Shown here in pieces: positions 1 through 7,972 of a DNA stretch of 19,494 bases (positions are counted from its first letter, which is position 1; each line of letters opens with the position of its first letter). Below the pieces are notes generated by a model, which searched no databases, had not been told where the DNA came from, and saw only the letters and a list, made by a program, of their open reading frames with translations. Source of the stretch: Deltaproteobacteria bacterium (GTDB lineage: Bacteria > Desulfobacterota > Desulfarculia > Adiutricales > Adiutricaceae); contig JAIRNQ010000295.1 of assembly GCA_031257955.1 (NCBI GenBank), positions 1 to 19,494 on the forward strand. Direction: 5' to 3'. The position numbers and the translations under genes are program-made.

Positions 1-812
1 CAAAGTTTGTCCGTCGCGGCCAGGGCCGAAGGGTCGGGCGACTGGCCGCCTTGGTCCCCGCCGGCCGGTTTGGGCTTGGCCGAGAGGAGTATGAGGCGCC
101 ATAAGGCCAACTCTAAGGCGGCCAGTTTTTGCCAAGCCCGGCTTTCTTTGGGCTTGGGGAGTTTGCCCTTGGCCTTGGCCGGTGGGCGGTGGACGGTGGC
201 CAGATGGACCAGGGGCTGGGAAAATCCGTGGGACTTTATAATGTCCTCCGGAAAGAGGGGTTCGCTGTCGGCGACCCGATTAAGGATCGACTCGATATGG
301 TTCCGATGGGACTGGGGAGTAAGGCCTTTTAATAGGCCGTAGATCGGAATAATCCCCAAGCGGGAATCCCGTTCGTCTAAAGCCGGCCCGTTCGGCGCCG
401 GCCAAATATCGGGATGGGAGAGGCTCAGGCGGCCGTCCTTGACGGTTACCTTACCGGCGAAGAGATAAAGCTCGCCCGCCTTGAGCGTCTCGGACCAGTA
501 CTGGACGCCCCCAAACCACCAGATGGTAGCCTCGTGCCCCAGATCGTCCACCATATCGCCTCGCAGGTAGCGTCCCTTGGGATCCAGGCTGGTCCGTTTC
601 AATCTGGCCAGGAAAAGGTTCGCCTGTCCGTCTTGGGCCTCGGCCAGGGAAATAATGGCGCGTCTGTCCTGGTAGAAAGAGGGCGGGCGACTCAACAGAT
701 GGCCGATTGTGGTCAGGCCCTTTTCGGACAAGGCCTCGGCTTTGGTTTTACCTATGCCGGGGAGATTGTTCAGGGGCAGGGAGAGGTAAGGGTTGGCGGA
801 AAAGAAGTCCAT
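1..812 (-). CDS. recG: ATP-dependent DNA helicase RecG, N-terminal part (cut by window edge)
   Basis: The 270 codons from the ATG at 812 to the left edge are open and read as the start of RecG, the branched-DNA translocase that remodels stalled forks and Holliday junctions. Visible are an N-terminal helix-hairpin-helix-like LPGIG (residues 17-21), the LLSRPPSFYQDRR stretch (39-51), an OB-fold wedge region with WWFGG (98-102) and a LYLFAGKV strand (116-122). The family pattern IPIYGLLKGLTPQSHR follows at 155-170, then FPEDIIKSHGF (187-197). The helicase motor (Walker A, DExH) lies outside the window. It starts 101 bases after the pbpC stop on the same strand. No clear Shine-Dalgarno precedes the ATG, and an in-frame GTG lies 27 bases upstream, so the exact start is unsure. 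The family call rests on the wedge-domain pattern, recognised by eye. Confidence 0.85.
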   Translation of the reverse strand, partial: MDFFSANPYLSLPLNNLPGIGKTKAEALSEKGLTTIGHLLSRPPSFYQDRRAIISLAEAQDGQANLFLARLKRTSLDPKGRYLRGDMVDDLGHEATIWWFGGVQYWSETLKAGELYLFAGKVTVKDGRLSLSHPDIWPAPNGPALDERDSRLGIIPIYGLLKGLTPQSHRNHIESILNRVADSEPLFPEDIIKSHGFSQPLVHLATVHRPPAKAKGKLPKPKESRAWQKLAALELALWRLILLSAKPKPAGGDQGGQSPDPSALAATDKL

Positions 813-913
813 GGGCGCGTGGTTCCGGGTCTGGGGCACCGGTCCCGGACTCAGAGGTCGGGGCGCGGGGCGCTGGGTTTAGCGGTCGGGGTGGATGGTT
901 TTGGAGTGAACGC

Positions 914-3277
914 TCACTTGACAAAAAATATGGCTCGGTCGGTGGCCACCGTCCGCCCGTCCCGGAGGCCGGTCACTTCCAAAAGCTGCCGGCCTCGGCT
1001 TAGGGGGATCTCCACCCTGGCCTTGGAGGCCCCGTCGATCCGGCTGCGGCTGATTTGCTGGCCGTTGTGCGAGACGATTAGCTCGTCCAGTTCCGGGGTG
1101 GTTTGAATGGTGGCCCGGATGGCCTGGAAGCGCTCGGGTATGCCCGGGTCCCAGGCAAAGATCTCGCCGGACTTGGGGTCTAAGAGACCAAAATGGGTTT
1201 TAAGGCCCACCACCGGGACGTCGCCGGGGCCCGGGTGGGGAAAGTCGGCCCCGATCAGGTTCATGTGCCCGTGGAGGCATTGTGGGCCGTTTATGGCGGC
1301 CTTCAGGAAGTATTCCATCCGGAAGTTGGGGCAGTCGGGTCCGGCCGGAAGGCCCGATATGGGGCAGACGGGCAGGCGGGACACCCCTGGCGGGACGGCA
1401 ATGACCGGGGCCGGGGGCCTCATTTCGGCCAGGATGTCCGTGACCTCCCGCCAGAGGTGGCCGGCCCCGGTCACCCCGGAAACGTGGCCCATGGGGCGGT
1501 TCTGGAAGTTTCCGGCCCAAACGCCGACCGCGAAGCCGTCGGTATAACCCAGGCACCAGTTGTCCCTAAAGTTCTTGCTGGTCCCGGTCTTGACCGAGGA
1601 CCGGTAAGGGGTGTCCAGGGGGCCGTTTCGCCCAAAGCCGGTCGAGCGGGCCGGATCGTCGGAGAGCATGTCCGAGATTATGAAGGCCACCGCCGGGTCG
1701 ATGACTTTGAGGCCGGGGTCGTTGGTCCTTGAGGCCTGGAGGGTTAACGCCGGGGCTTTTAGCCGTCCGCCGTCGGCCAGGGCGGCGTAAGCGGTGGTGA
1801 GTTCCAGAAGGGTCACCTCGCCCCCGCCCAGGGCCAATCCCAGCCCATAATGGTCGGCCTCGCGGTCCAGGCTGGCCAGGCCCAGTTTTTTGAGCCGGGC
1901 CAAGACGTTTTCCACGCCCAGATGGTTGGTGAGGTTAATGGCCGGGACGTTAAGCGAGCTGGCCAGGGCCAGGCGGGCCTGGACCGGGCCGTGGCTGGCC
2001 CCGGAGTAGTTGCGGGGGCTGTAGGAGCCGTCCCGGATGACAAAATCGACCGGGGCGTCGTTTATGAGGCTCGAGGCCGAGATGGCCCCGGTTTCCAGGC
2101 CCAAGGCGTAGATGAAGGGCTTGAGGGCCGAGCCGGGTTGGCGCGGCTCGGCCACCCCGTCGATCTGCCCGTCGGTGGGGTCAAAAAAATCGGCCGAGCC
2201 CACGTAGGCCAAGACTTCCCGCTCGGGCAGACTCATGACCACCACGGCCACTTGGCTCAGGCCCTGGCTTTTGTATCGTTCCACGGTCAGCTCGGCCAAG
2301 CGCTCCACCCGCTCCTGGAGATCCATGTCCAAGGTGGTGGCCACCTTCTGGGGCGGCAGGTCCGGCAGGGACTTGGCTACCCGGTTGGTGAAGTGCGGGG
2401 CCAGGAAGGCGGCCGTAAAGCCCGTGAGTATCAAGGGCTCGGCCTGGGCGCGCCCTAAGGCCTCCGGGCTAAGGTAGCCGCGCTTGGCCAGCCGGGAGAG
2501 GATCATGTTTTTTCTGGCCAGCGACTTGGGGCTGGGGCTGGGCCCGGGTTTGCCGGGTCGGGCCGGGAGGCCGGCCAGGAAGGCCGCCTCGGCCGGGGAA
2601 AGGGAAGCGGCGGATTTACCCAGCCAAGCCTGGGCCGCCGCCTGGAAGCCCACGTTGGGGCCGCCGACCGGGGCCGAGTTCAGATACAGGGCCAAGATTT
2701 CGTCTTTGGTGTGGTGGCGTTCTATGGCCAGGGCCAGGTAAACCTCGCGGGCCTTGCGCGTAAAGGTCCTGGGGCCGGGGGAGAGGCCCAGCGAGAGCCG
2801 GGCCAGCTGCATGGTTATGGTCGAGGCGCCGCTGACCACCCGCCAATGGGTGAGGTTTTGGGCCATGGCCCGGGCGGCGGCCAGGGGGTCCACCCCCAGG
2901 TGGTAGCGGAAGCGCTTGTCCTCGGTAACGATGACCGCCTCGATCAGATTGGGGCTAAACTCGGAAAGGAGCCGGTTCTCCCGGCGGTTCATGGGCGGGG
3001 GCCAGATCTCCCTGAGCTTCCGGCCGTATCTGTCGGTTAGCGTGACCGTGTGGTCCCACTGGGGTTCCCCGGCCAGCGGGTCGCCGGCCAAGCCCAAGGC
3101 CAACCAGAAAAGACCGAACAGAATGGCCGCCGCCAAGGTCAGCCGAAAGCCCAGCCGTAGAAGCCGCCGGACAAATCTGGTCAAGCTGGCCAAACTGGCC
3201 AAACGGGTGGCCGAGGGTGCCTTCGGCCGGTTCGCTTCGGCGGCCTGGGAGGAGATTTCGTGACCGGGGTCGGACAT
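914..3277 (-). CDS. pbpC: Penicillin-binding protein 1C (bifunctional transglycosylase/transpeptidase)
   Basis: A 787-residue class A PBP of the PbpC branch, which polymerises lipid II and is built to cross-link peptidoglycan on the periplasmic side. A basic cytoplasmic tail is followed by one membrane anchor at about 44-64. The GT51 transglycosylase has the catalytic-type glutamate E119 in TEDKRF and the STITMQ box (152-157). The transpeptidase has S383-x-x-K386, S441-L-N443 and K563-T-G565, so all three active-site boxes are intact. A CPISG...CP segment (638-649) and a beta-rich C-terminal domain (about 690-787) are typical of PbpC. Length matches the family (about 770-800). No good ribosome binding site precedes the ATG. 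It lies between fabD and recG on the same strand. The alpha-2-macroglobulin partner gene often found beside pbpC is not visible here. Confidence 0.95.
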   Translation of the reverse strand: MSDPGHEISSQAAEANRPKAPSATRLASLASLTRFVRRLLRLGFRLTLAAAILFGLFWLALGLAGDPLAGEPQWDHTVTLTDRYGRKLREIWPPPMNRRENRLLSEFSPNLIEAVIVTEDKRFRYHLGVDPLAAARAMAQNLTHWRVVSGASTITMQLARLSLGLSPGPRTFTRKAREVYLALAIERHHTKDEILALYLNSAPVGGPNVGFQAAAQAWLGKSAASLSPAEAAFLAGLPARPGKPGPSPSPKSLARKNMILSRLAKRGYLSPEALGRAQAEPLILTGFTAAFLAPHFTNRVAKSLPDLPPQKVATTLDMDLQERVERLAELTVERYKSQGLSQVAVVVMSLPEREVLAYVGSADFFDPTDGQIDGVAEPRQPGSALKPFIYALGLETGAISASSLINDAPVDFVIRDGSYSPRNYSGASHGPVQARLALASSLNVPAINLTNHLGVENVLARLKKLGLASLDREADHYGLGLALGGGEVTLLELTTAYAALADGGRLKAPALTLQASRTNDPGLKVIDPAVAFIISDMLSDDPARSTGFGRNGPLDTPYRSSVKTGTSKNFRDNWCLGYTDGFAVGVWAGNFQNRPMGHVSGVTGAGHLWREVTDILAEMRPPAPVIAVPPGVSRLPVCPISGLPAGPDCPNFRMEYFLKAAINGPQCLHGHMNLIGADFPHPGPGDVPVVGLKTHFGLLDPKSGEIFAWDPGIPERFQAIRATIQTTPELDELIVSHNGQQISRSRIDGASKARVEIPLSRGRQLLEVTGLRDGRTVATDRAIFFVK

Positions 3278-3437
3278 GGGCCGAGTCCGCTTACTTGGGC
3301 TTAAACGGCGATCCGACGACCCTCCGGACCGACCTCCGGACCGATAGGTTGACGCCGCCGGTGACCGCCGAGGTCAGAACGTTTTTGGGATTGGGGGCGC
3401 CGGGCGATTCCATGCCGGTCACCATTTTGGGTTTTAG

Positions 3438-3460
3438 GCCGCCCGCTTTTACTGGGCGGC
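3438..3460 (-). other. GC hairpin over the fabD stop codon
   Basis: GCCGCCC (3438-3444) and GGGCGGC (3454-3460) form a perfect 7-bp stem with a 9-base loop that contains the fabD TAA. No T-run follows on the minus strand, so it is not a standard intrinsic terminator. It may stabilise or attenuate the transcript between fabD and pbpC. The rest of 3278-3437 shows nothing convincing. Confidence 0.4.
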
Positions 3461-4345
3461 GCTTATCTTGGCCTTGTTTTGGGGGCCCAAGGTTTTGCGG
3501 ATCATGGGTCCCAGGTAGGGCTTGGGCCAGCACTCGAGGAAGGCCTCGGCCCCGGCAACGTTTAGGCTCTGGACGGTTTTGGTCCAGTGGACTTGGCCGG
3601 TCATTTGTTTTTTTAAGAGATCCTTAATATCGGCCGGATCGTCGGTCAGTTCCCCGGAAACGTTGGGGACTACGGGGAATAGGGGTTTCTTGAACTCGAC
3701 GTCGTCTATGATTTTGGCGAAGATCTCGGCCGGCTTGGCCATCAGGGGGCTGTGGAAGGCCCCGGTCACCGGCAGGGGCACGGCTTTGCCGCCCTTCATG
3801 CCGGCAAAGCGCACGGCGGCGGCCACGGCCCTGGCTTCCCCGGAGATGACCGTTTGGGTGGGGGCGTTGTAGTTGGCGGCCACCACCAGGCCCTCGCTGC
3901 GGGCCAGCTCGCACACGGCCTCGACCGTTTCGGCGTCCAGGCCCAATATGGCGCTCATGCTGCCGCCGTCCCCCGAGATCCGGGCCATCAGTTCCGATCG
4001 TCGGGCCACCAGATCGATGGCCGTTTCTTCGCTTATGACTTCGGCCAGAACCAGGGCCCCGTACTCGCCCAGAGAGTGTCCGGCGGCGAAGGCCGGTTCC
4101 TCGCCTTTGAGCTTAAATTGGCGGGCGGCGGAAAGCCCCACGGCCAAGCAGGCCAGTTGGAGGTTTTCAGTTTTTGAGAGTTCCTCCAAGGGACCCTCCC
4201 AACAGAGTTTGGATATGGGCTTTCCGGAGATCCGGTCGACGGCCCGAAAAATCCCGTCCGTGGCGGGATCGCTTTGGGCCCAGCTTTGGCCCTGGCCGAC
4301 GAATTGCCCGCCCTGGCCCGGAAAAATAAAGGCTGTTTTACTCAT
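3449..4345 (-). CDS. fabD: Malonyl-CoA:ACP transacylase FabD
   Basis: A 298-residue cytosolic enzyme that moves malonyl from CoA to acyl carrier protein to start and extend fatty-acid synthesis. The N-terminal FPGQG motif (8-12) forms the oxyanion region, the nucleophile S91 lies in GHSLGE (89-94), R116 sits in the ARRSELM stretch that binds the malonyl carboxylate, and the catalytic histidine H198 lies in GAFHSP (195-200). The late QVHWTKTV (251-258) is also family-typical. Length is close to the usual 305-315. The ATG is preceded by a GAGG about 10 bases upstream. It is not beside other fab genes, being flanked by acn upstream and pbpC downstream, so it may be a stand-alone copy in a housekeeping cluster. 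Confidence 0.95.
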   Translation of the reverse strand: MSKTAFIFPGQGGQFVGQGQSWAQSDPATDGIFRAVDRISGKPISKLCWEGPLEELSKTENLQLACLAVGLSAARQFKLKGEEPAFAAGHSLGEYGALVLAEVISEETAIDLVARRSELMARISGDGGSMSAILGLDAETVEAVCELARSEGLVVAANYNAPTQTVISGEARAVAAAVRFAGMKGGKAVPLPVTGAFHSPLMAKPAEIFAKIIDDVEFKKPLFPVVPNVSGELTDDPADIKDLLKKQMTGQVHWTKTVQSLNVAGAEAFLECWPKPYLGPMIRKTLGPQNKAKISAAQ

Positions 4346-4381
4346 ATGCTTGGCCTCGTCGGCCCGCCGGGGTGGGCCTTA

Positions 4382-4495
4382 GGGGAATTATGGGTAACAA
4401 AACTCGCGGCCCACCCGGCCGCCGGTGTGGCCTTGGCGGCCCGCCCGGCCGCCGGTGTGGCCCCCGAGGGGAATTTTGGGCAACCAAACTCGCGG
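4382..4495. repeat. Nested direct repeats in the acn-fabD gap
   Basis: Two near-identical 28-base copies (4382-4409 and 4468-4495, three differences) bracket a 30-base tandem pair (4411-4440 and 4441-4470) that shares the core CCGGCCGCCGGTGTGGCC. The second copy ends one base before the acn stop codon. The arrangement looks like a duplicated segment of intergenic DNA. No coding sense is evident. Confidence 0.8.
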
Positions 4496-4496
4496 A

Positions 4497-6434
4497 TCAC
4501 TCGGCCGCCAGCTTGGCCTCGAGGGCCAAAAGGCCGCCGGCCATTAGCATGTCCAGTTGCCGCTGGGCCACGTCCAGCTTGACCATAAAGCTTTGGCCGG
4601 TGTCCAGGTCGGACATGGTCAGTATGGCCCCGGGCGAAAGGTTCGGCCCCAGGCCGGAGAGGGTGAGTTTATGGCCCTTTTCCAGGCCGGCGATTTGGGC
4701 CGGATCGACGAACTCCAGCGGGAAGATGCCGAAGTTGCAAAGGTTGGCCTTATGGATGCGGGCGAAGCTTTGGGCCACCACCCCAGCCAGCCCCAGGTAT
4801 CGGGGGGCCAAGGCGGCGTGTTCGCGGCTGGAGCCCTGGCCGTAATTGTTTCCGGCCACCACGAAACCGGTGCCGGCGGCCTTCATCCGCTGGTGAAAGG
4901 CCGGCTCGAGGTTAGAAAAGATAAAGCGGGACATGGCCGGGACGTTGGCCCGCAGGGCCAGTATGTGGGCCCCGGCCGGGAGGATGTCGTCGGTGGTGAC
5001 GTTGTCGCCCAAGACCAGCATGACCTCGCCGGTTATAGACTCCCCCGGGGCGGCGAACCTGGGGAGTGGGGCGATGTTGGGGCCCCTTTGGATGGGGACC
5101 TCGGACCCTTCCGGGGCCGGAGGGAGGATCATCGAGTCGTCTATCTCCATGGTCTCCGGCCAGACGATAACCGGCGCTTCCCCCAGGGTTCTGGGATCGG
5201 TCAAAAAACCCTTTAAGGCCGTGGCCGCCGCCGTCTCGGGGCTGACCAGATACAGCCCGGCGCCGGCCGTGCCGCTGCGCCCGGGAAAATTACGGTTGGA
5301 GGTGCGGACCGAGATCCCCCCGGTCTGGGGGGCCTGGCCCACGCCGTTGCAAAAACCGCAGGCCACTTCCATGATCCGGGCGCCGGCCCCGACGATGTCG
5401 GCCAGGGCCCCGCGTTTGGTCAGCTCCATCAGTATCTGCCTGGAGCCGGGGGCGACGACCAGGCTCACCCCGGGGGCCACCCGTTGGCCCTTAAGGACGG
5501 CGGCCACGGCCATCATGTCGGAAAACGAGGAGTTGGTGCAGGACCCGATGGCCACCTGGTTGACCTTAACCCCGCCCAGATCGGCCACCTTCAAGACGTT
5601 GTCGGGCGAGTGTGGGGCGGCGGCCAGAGGTTCCAGAGAACTAAGATCGATTTCCAGCTCCCCGTCATAGACGGCCCCGGGATCGGCGGCCTGGGGGCTG
5701 AAGTCGGCTTCCCGGCCCTGGCGGCGCAAGAAATCCAAAACGTTTTGATCGGCCGGAAAGATGGCCGTGATGGCCCCGGTCTCGATGCTCATGTTGGCGA
5801 CCGTGGCCCGGTCGGTCACCGAAAGGCCGGCCAAGCCCGGCCCGGCGAATTCCAAAATGGCCCCCCGACCGCCGGAGACGGTCAGGATCCGCAAAATCTC
5901 CAGGGCCAGATCTTTGGGCCTGACCCAGGCTTTTAAGGATCCGGTAAGGGTGACCCGGATTATTTTGGGCATCGGGAGGAAGAAGGGCCTCCCGCCCATG
6001 ACCACGGCCACGTCCAGGCCACCGGCCCCGATGGCCAGTTGGCCCACCGCCCCGCCGGTGGTGGTGTGGCTGTCGGCGCCCAAGAGGATTTCCCCCGGGG
6101 TGGCGAAGCGCTCCACGTTAAGCTGGTGACAGATGCCATTTCCGGTCTTGGAGTACCAAAGGCCAAAGCGCTTGGCGGCCGAGCTTAAGAAGGCGTGGTC
6201 GTCGGCGTTCTCGAAGCCGACCTGGAGGATGTTGTGGTCGCTGTATATTAGCGATCTTTTGGTCTTGACCCGGGGAAAGCCCAATGCCTCGAACTGGAGC
6301 ATGGCCATCTGGCCGGTGGCGTCGTGGACCAGGGTCTGGTCGATGGATAGGCCAATTTCCGTGCCGACCTCCAGGCGACCCTCCTTGAGGTGGGCCGCCA
6401 TTATCTTGCGGGTCAAGTTTAGCGCTTCTGCCAT
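4497..6434 (-). CDS. acn: Aconitate hydratase, single-chain short type
   Basis: A 645-residue [4Fe-4S] enzyme interconverting citrate and isocitrate in the TCA cycle. It is much shorter than the roughly 890-residue AcnA and AcnB enzymes and resembles what I recall as the Aquifex-type family, with isopropylmalate-isomerase-like size. Cluster ligands are C299 in GSCTNS and C359/C362 in ACGFCNG, all present. DSHTT (121-125) lies in the catalytic core. The swivel domain carries YGQGSSREHAAL (531-542), with the substrate-binding serine and arginine, and KANLCNFGIFPL (562-573). A homoaconitase or other dehydratase role is possible by sequence alone, but its position 187 bases behind icd on the same strand strongly favours aconitase. 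The 5' leader holds two strong competing hairpins, described separately. Confidence 0.93.
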   Translation of the reverse strand: MAEALNLTRKIMAAHLKEGRLEVGTEIGLSIDQTLVHDATGQMAMLQFEALGFPRVKTKRSLIYSDHNILQVGFENADDHAFLSSAAKRFGLWYSKTGNGICHQLNVERFATPGEILLGADSHTTTGGAVGQLAIGAGGLDVAVVMGGRPFFLPMPKIIRVTLTGSLKAWVRPKDLALEILRILTVSGGRGAILEFAGPGLAGLSVTDRATVANMSIETGAITAIFPADQNVLDFLRRQGREADFSPQAADPGAVYDGELEIDLSSLEPLAAAPHSPDNVLKVADLGGVKVNQVAIGSCTNSSFSDMMAVAAVLKGQRVAPGVSLVVAPGSRQILMELTKRGALADIVGAGARIMEVACGFCNGVGQAPQTGGISVRTSNRNFPGRSGTAGAGLYLVSPETAAATALKGFLTDPRTLGEAPVIVWPETMEIDDSMILPPAPEGSEVPIQRGPNIAPLPRFAAPGESITGEVMLVLGDNVTTDDILPAGAHILALRANVPAMSRFIFSNLEPAFHQRMKAAGTGFVVAGNNYGQGSSREHAALAPRYLGLAGVVAQSFARIHKANLCNFGIFPLEFVDPAQIAGLEKGHKLTLSGLGPNLSPGAILTMSDLDTGQSFMVKLDVAQRQLDMLMAGGLLALEAKLAAE

Positions 6435-6446
6435 AAATCGTCAAAG

Positions 6447-6486
6447 CTCCCGGGGGCCGGAGGCCCCGGGGAGGTCTCAGCCTCCC
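6447..6486 (-). promoter_or_regulatory. acn leader with two overlapping hairpins, one covering the ribosome binding site
   Basis: Reading the minus strand toward acn, GGGAGG-CTGAGA-CCTCCC (6486 to 6469) forms a 6-bp stem. It shares its 3' arm with a second, stronger stem, CTCCCCGGGGCC / GGCCCCCGGGAG (6473-6447), which has 11 of 12 pairs and a 3-base loop. The only Shine-Dalgarno-like sequence for acn, GGGAG at about 6446-6450, lies in the 3' arm of this second stem. Because the stems share bases they exclude each other, which is the layout of a translational switch. Regulation is inferred. Confidence 0.45.
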
Positions 6487-6532
6487 TGAAAGCGGTTATG
6501 GGTAAAAACTAAAAGACTAAAATAAGTCGAGT

Positions 6533-6573
6533 CCGTCCTGAACGGTCGGACGGTCTTGGCCCGAAGCCGGGCC
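6533..6573 (-). terminator. Two small hairpins between icd and acn, possible weak terminator
   Basis: GGCCCG-AAGC-CGGGCC (6558-6573) and CCGTCC...GGACGG (6533-6553) are perfect 6-bp stems about 50-90 bases behind the icd stop. On the minus strand the second is followed by an AT-rich stretch with TTATTTTAG and CTTTTAG but no uninterrupted T-run. It could partly terminate icd transcripts or mark the border of the acn leader. Confidence 0.35.
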
Positions 6574-6621
6574 GCCACCGGGTTGGTCCGGCGCTGGTCC
6601 GGGGCTAGGCCGTTTAGTTGG

Positions 6622-7815
6622 TCATTCCATGTGCTGGACCAAGGCCTGCCCGAACTCGGAGCATTTCACCGGGGTCACCCCGAGCTGCCGGGCCAAATCG
6701 TAGGTTAGGATTTTTTTGGAGACCACCTTTTCCAAGGCGGCCTGGATCCTGGCTTCGGCCTCTTTCCAGCCCAAATAACCCAACATGAAGGCCCCGGAGA
6801 GGATCATCGAGGAAGGGTTGACCTTGTCCTGGCCGGCGTATTTGGGGGCCGTGCCGTGGGTGGCCTCGAAGACGGCCAACCCGTCGCCCAGGTTGGCCCC
6901 CGGGGCCATGCCCAAGCCGCCGATTTGGGCGGCCAGGCAGTCGGAAAGATAGTCGCCGTTTAGGTTGGGCATGGCCAAGACGGAATACTCCTCGGGGCGA
7001 AGTAGAGACTGCATAAACATATTGTCGGCTATGCGATCTTTTATGACCAGACGGGAAGGGTCTTTTCCGTCCCAGGACTCCTCCGGCACTGTCCGATTAG
7101 CGTATTCGCCAGAGGCCAGCTCGTAACCCCATTTCCTGAAGGCACCTTCGGTGTACTTCATGATATTGCCCTTATGGACTAAGGTTAGAGATGGTCTATT
7201 TTCCTTAAGGGCCCAATCTATAGCCATTTTAATGAGCCTTTTGGAGCCAAATTCGCTCATGGGTTTGATGCCCACGGCCGAGCCGGCCCTAACCTTGGCC
7301 TTTAGGGTCCCGGTCAGAAAACTTATGAGGGCCTCGGCTTCCTCGGTCCCGGCCGGCCATTCCAAGCCGGCGTAGACGTCCTCGGTATTCTCGCGAAAGA
7401 GGAGCATGTCGGCCTTTTCCGGGGCCCGGACCGGGCTGGGGACGCCCGGGATCCATTTAATCGGCCTTACGCAAGCGTATAAATCCAAAGCCTGGCGGAT
7501 GCCCACGTTCAGGCTCCTCATCCCCCCGCCCACCGGGGTGGCCAGCGGGCCCTTGAGGGAGACCCGGTAGTTCTTGAGCGTTTCCAGCGTGTCGTCGGGC
7601 AAATACTCCCCAAATTGTTTGTGGGCGGTCTGGCCGGCCGGGGCCTCGACGAATTCCAATTTATGGCCCGAGCGCTTGGCCGCCTCGGTCAGGACCGGTT
7701 CGGTGGCCCGCCAAATATCGGGTCCGACCCCGTCGCCGATGATAATGGGAATGATGGCCCCGTCCTGGGGGACGATAAGGTTGCCTTGTCCGTCGGCTCT
7801 AATCAAGTTTGGCAT
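6622..7815 (-). CDS. icd: NADP-dependent isocitrate dehydrogenase
   Basis: A 397-residue enzyme oxidatively decarboxylating isocitrate to 2-oxoglutarate in the cytosol. It matches the E. coli Icd family along its length. IIIGDGVGPDI (24-34) is at the N-terminus. Substrate residues S101, N103, R107 and R117 lie in RSLNVGIRQALDLYACVR, Y148 in ENTEDVYAG, and K215 in VHKGNIMKYTEGAFR. NADP is indicated by K325-Y326 in GTAPKYAGQDKVNP together with Y372 and R376 in TYDLAR, the positions that set NADP preference in E. coli. The reading frame stays open upstream to 8022, but that part reads through GC-rich tandem repeats. I chose the ATG at 7815 (MPNLIRADG), which has an AAGGA about 14 bases upstream, a long spacing. 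It is followed by acn. Confidence 0.95.
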   Translation of the reverse strand: MPNLIRADGQGNLIVPQDGAIIPIIIGDGVGPDIWRATEPVLTEAAKRSGHKLEFVEAPAGQTAHKQFGEYLPDDTLETLKNYRVSLKGPLATPVGGGMRSLNVGIRQALDLYACVRPIKWIPGVPSPVRAPEKADMLLFRENTEDVYAGLEWPAGTEEAEALISFLTGTLKAKVRAGSAVGIKPMSEFGSKRLIKMAIDWALKENRPSLTLVHKGNIMKYTEGAFRKWGYELASGEYANRTVPEESWDGKDPSRLVIKDRIADNMFMQSLLRPEEYSVLAMPNLNGDYLSDCLAAQIGGLGMAPGANLGDGLAVFEATHGTAPKYAGQDKVNPSSMILSGAFMLGYLGWKEAEARIQAALEKVVSKKILTYDLARQLGVTPVKCSEFGQALVQHME

Positions 7816-7861
7816 GAATGGATTGTCTTTCCTTCCCCCGCGGTCCCCTGCCGCGGTCTCC

Positions 7862-7969
7862 GCGCCAGAGGGGTCCTTCGGCCCCGGCGCCAAATATGCG
7901 CCAGAGGGTCCTTCGGCCCCGGCGCCAAATATGCGCCGGAAGGGCCCTTTAGGCCCCCGGCGCCATGTG
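7862..7969. repeat. Three tandem ~36-bp palindromic units in the cobS-icd gap
   Basis: Units 7862-7897 and 7898-7932 are almost identical (one base length difference). A third, 7933-7969, is diverged. Each unit carries CCTTCGGCCCCGGCGCC followed by an ATAT and GCGCC, so GGCGCC...GCGCC can pair across the unit junctions. The array begins 3 bases past the cobS stop and ends about 50 bases before the icd start, so it would lie in a cobS-icd transcript. Confidence 0.8.
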
Positions 7970-7972
7970 GGC

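Noticed and set aside
414..1106. Long plus-strand open frame antisense to recG and the end of pbpC
   Set aside because: It overlaps well-supported minus-strand genes, has no ribosome binding site and has the Gly/Val/Gln-rich composition typical of GC-rich shadow frames. The same holds for the other long antisense frames at 1193-1732, 1850-2458, 4557-5670 and 7574-8437.
3291..3425. A 44-codon minus-strand frame between fabD and pbpC, ending 13 bases before the pbpC start
   Set aside because: The position would suit translational coupling, but there is no ribosome binding site and the protein is not recognisable. It stays a weak possibility.
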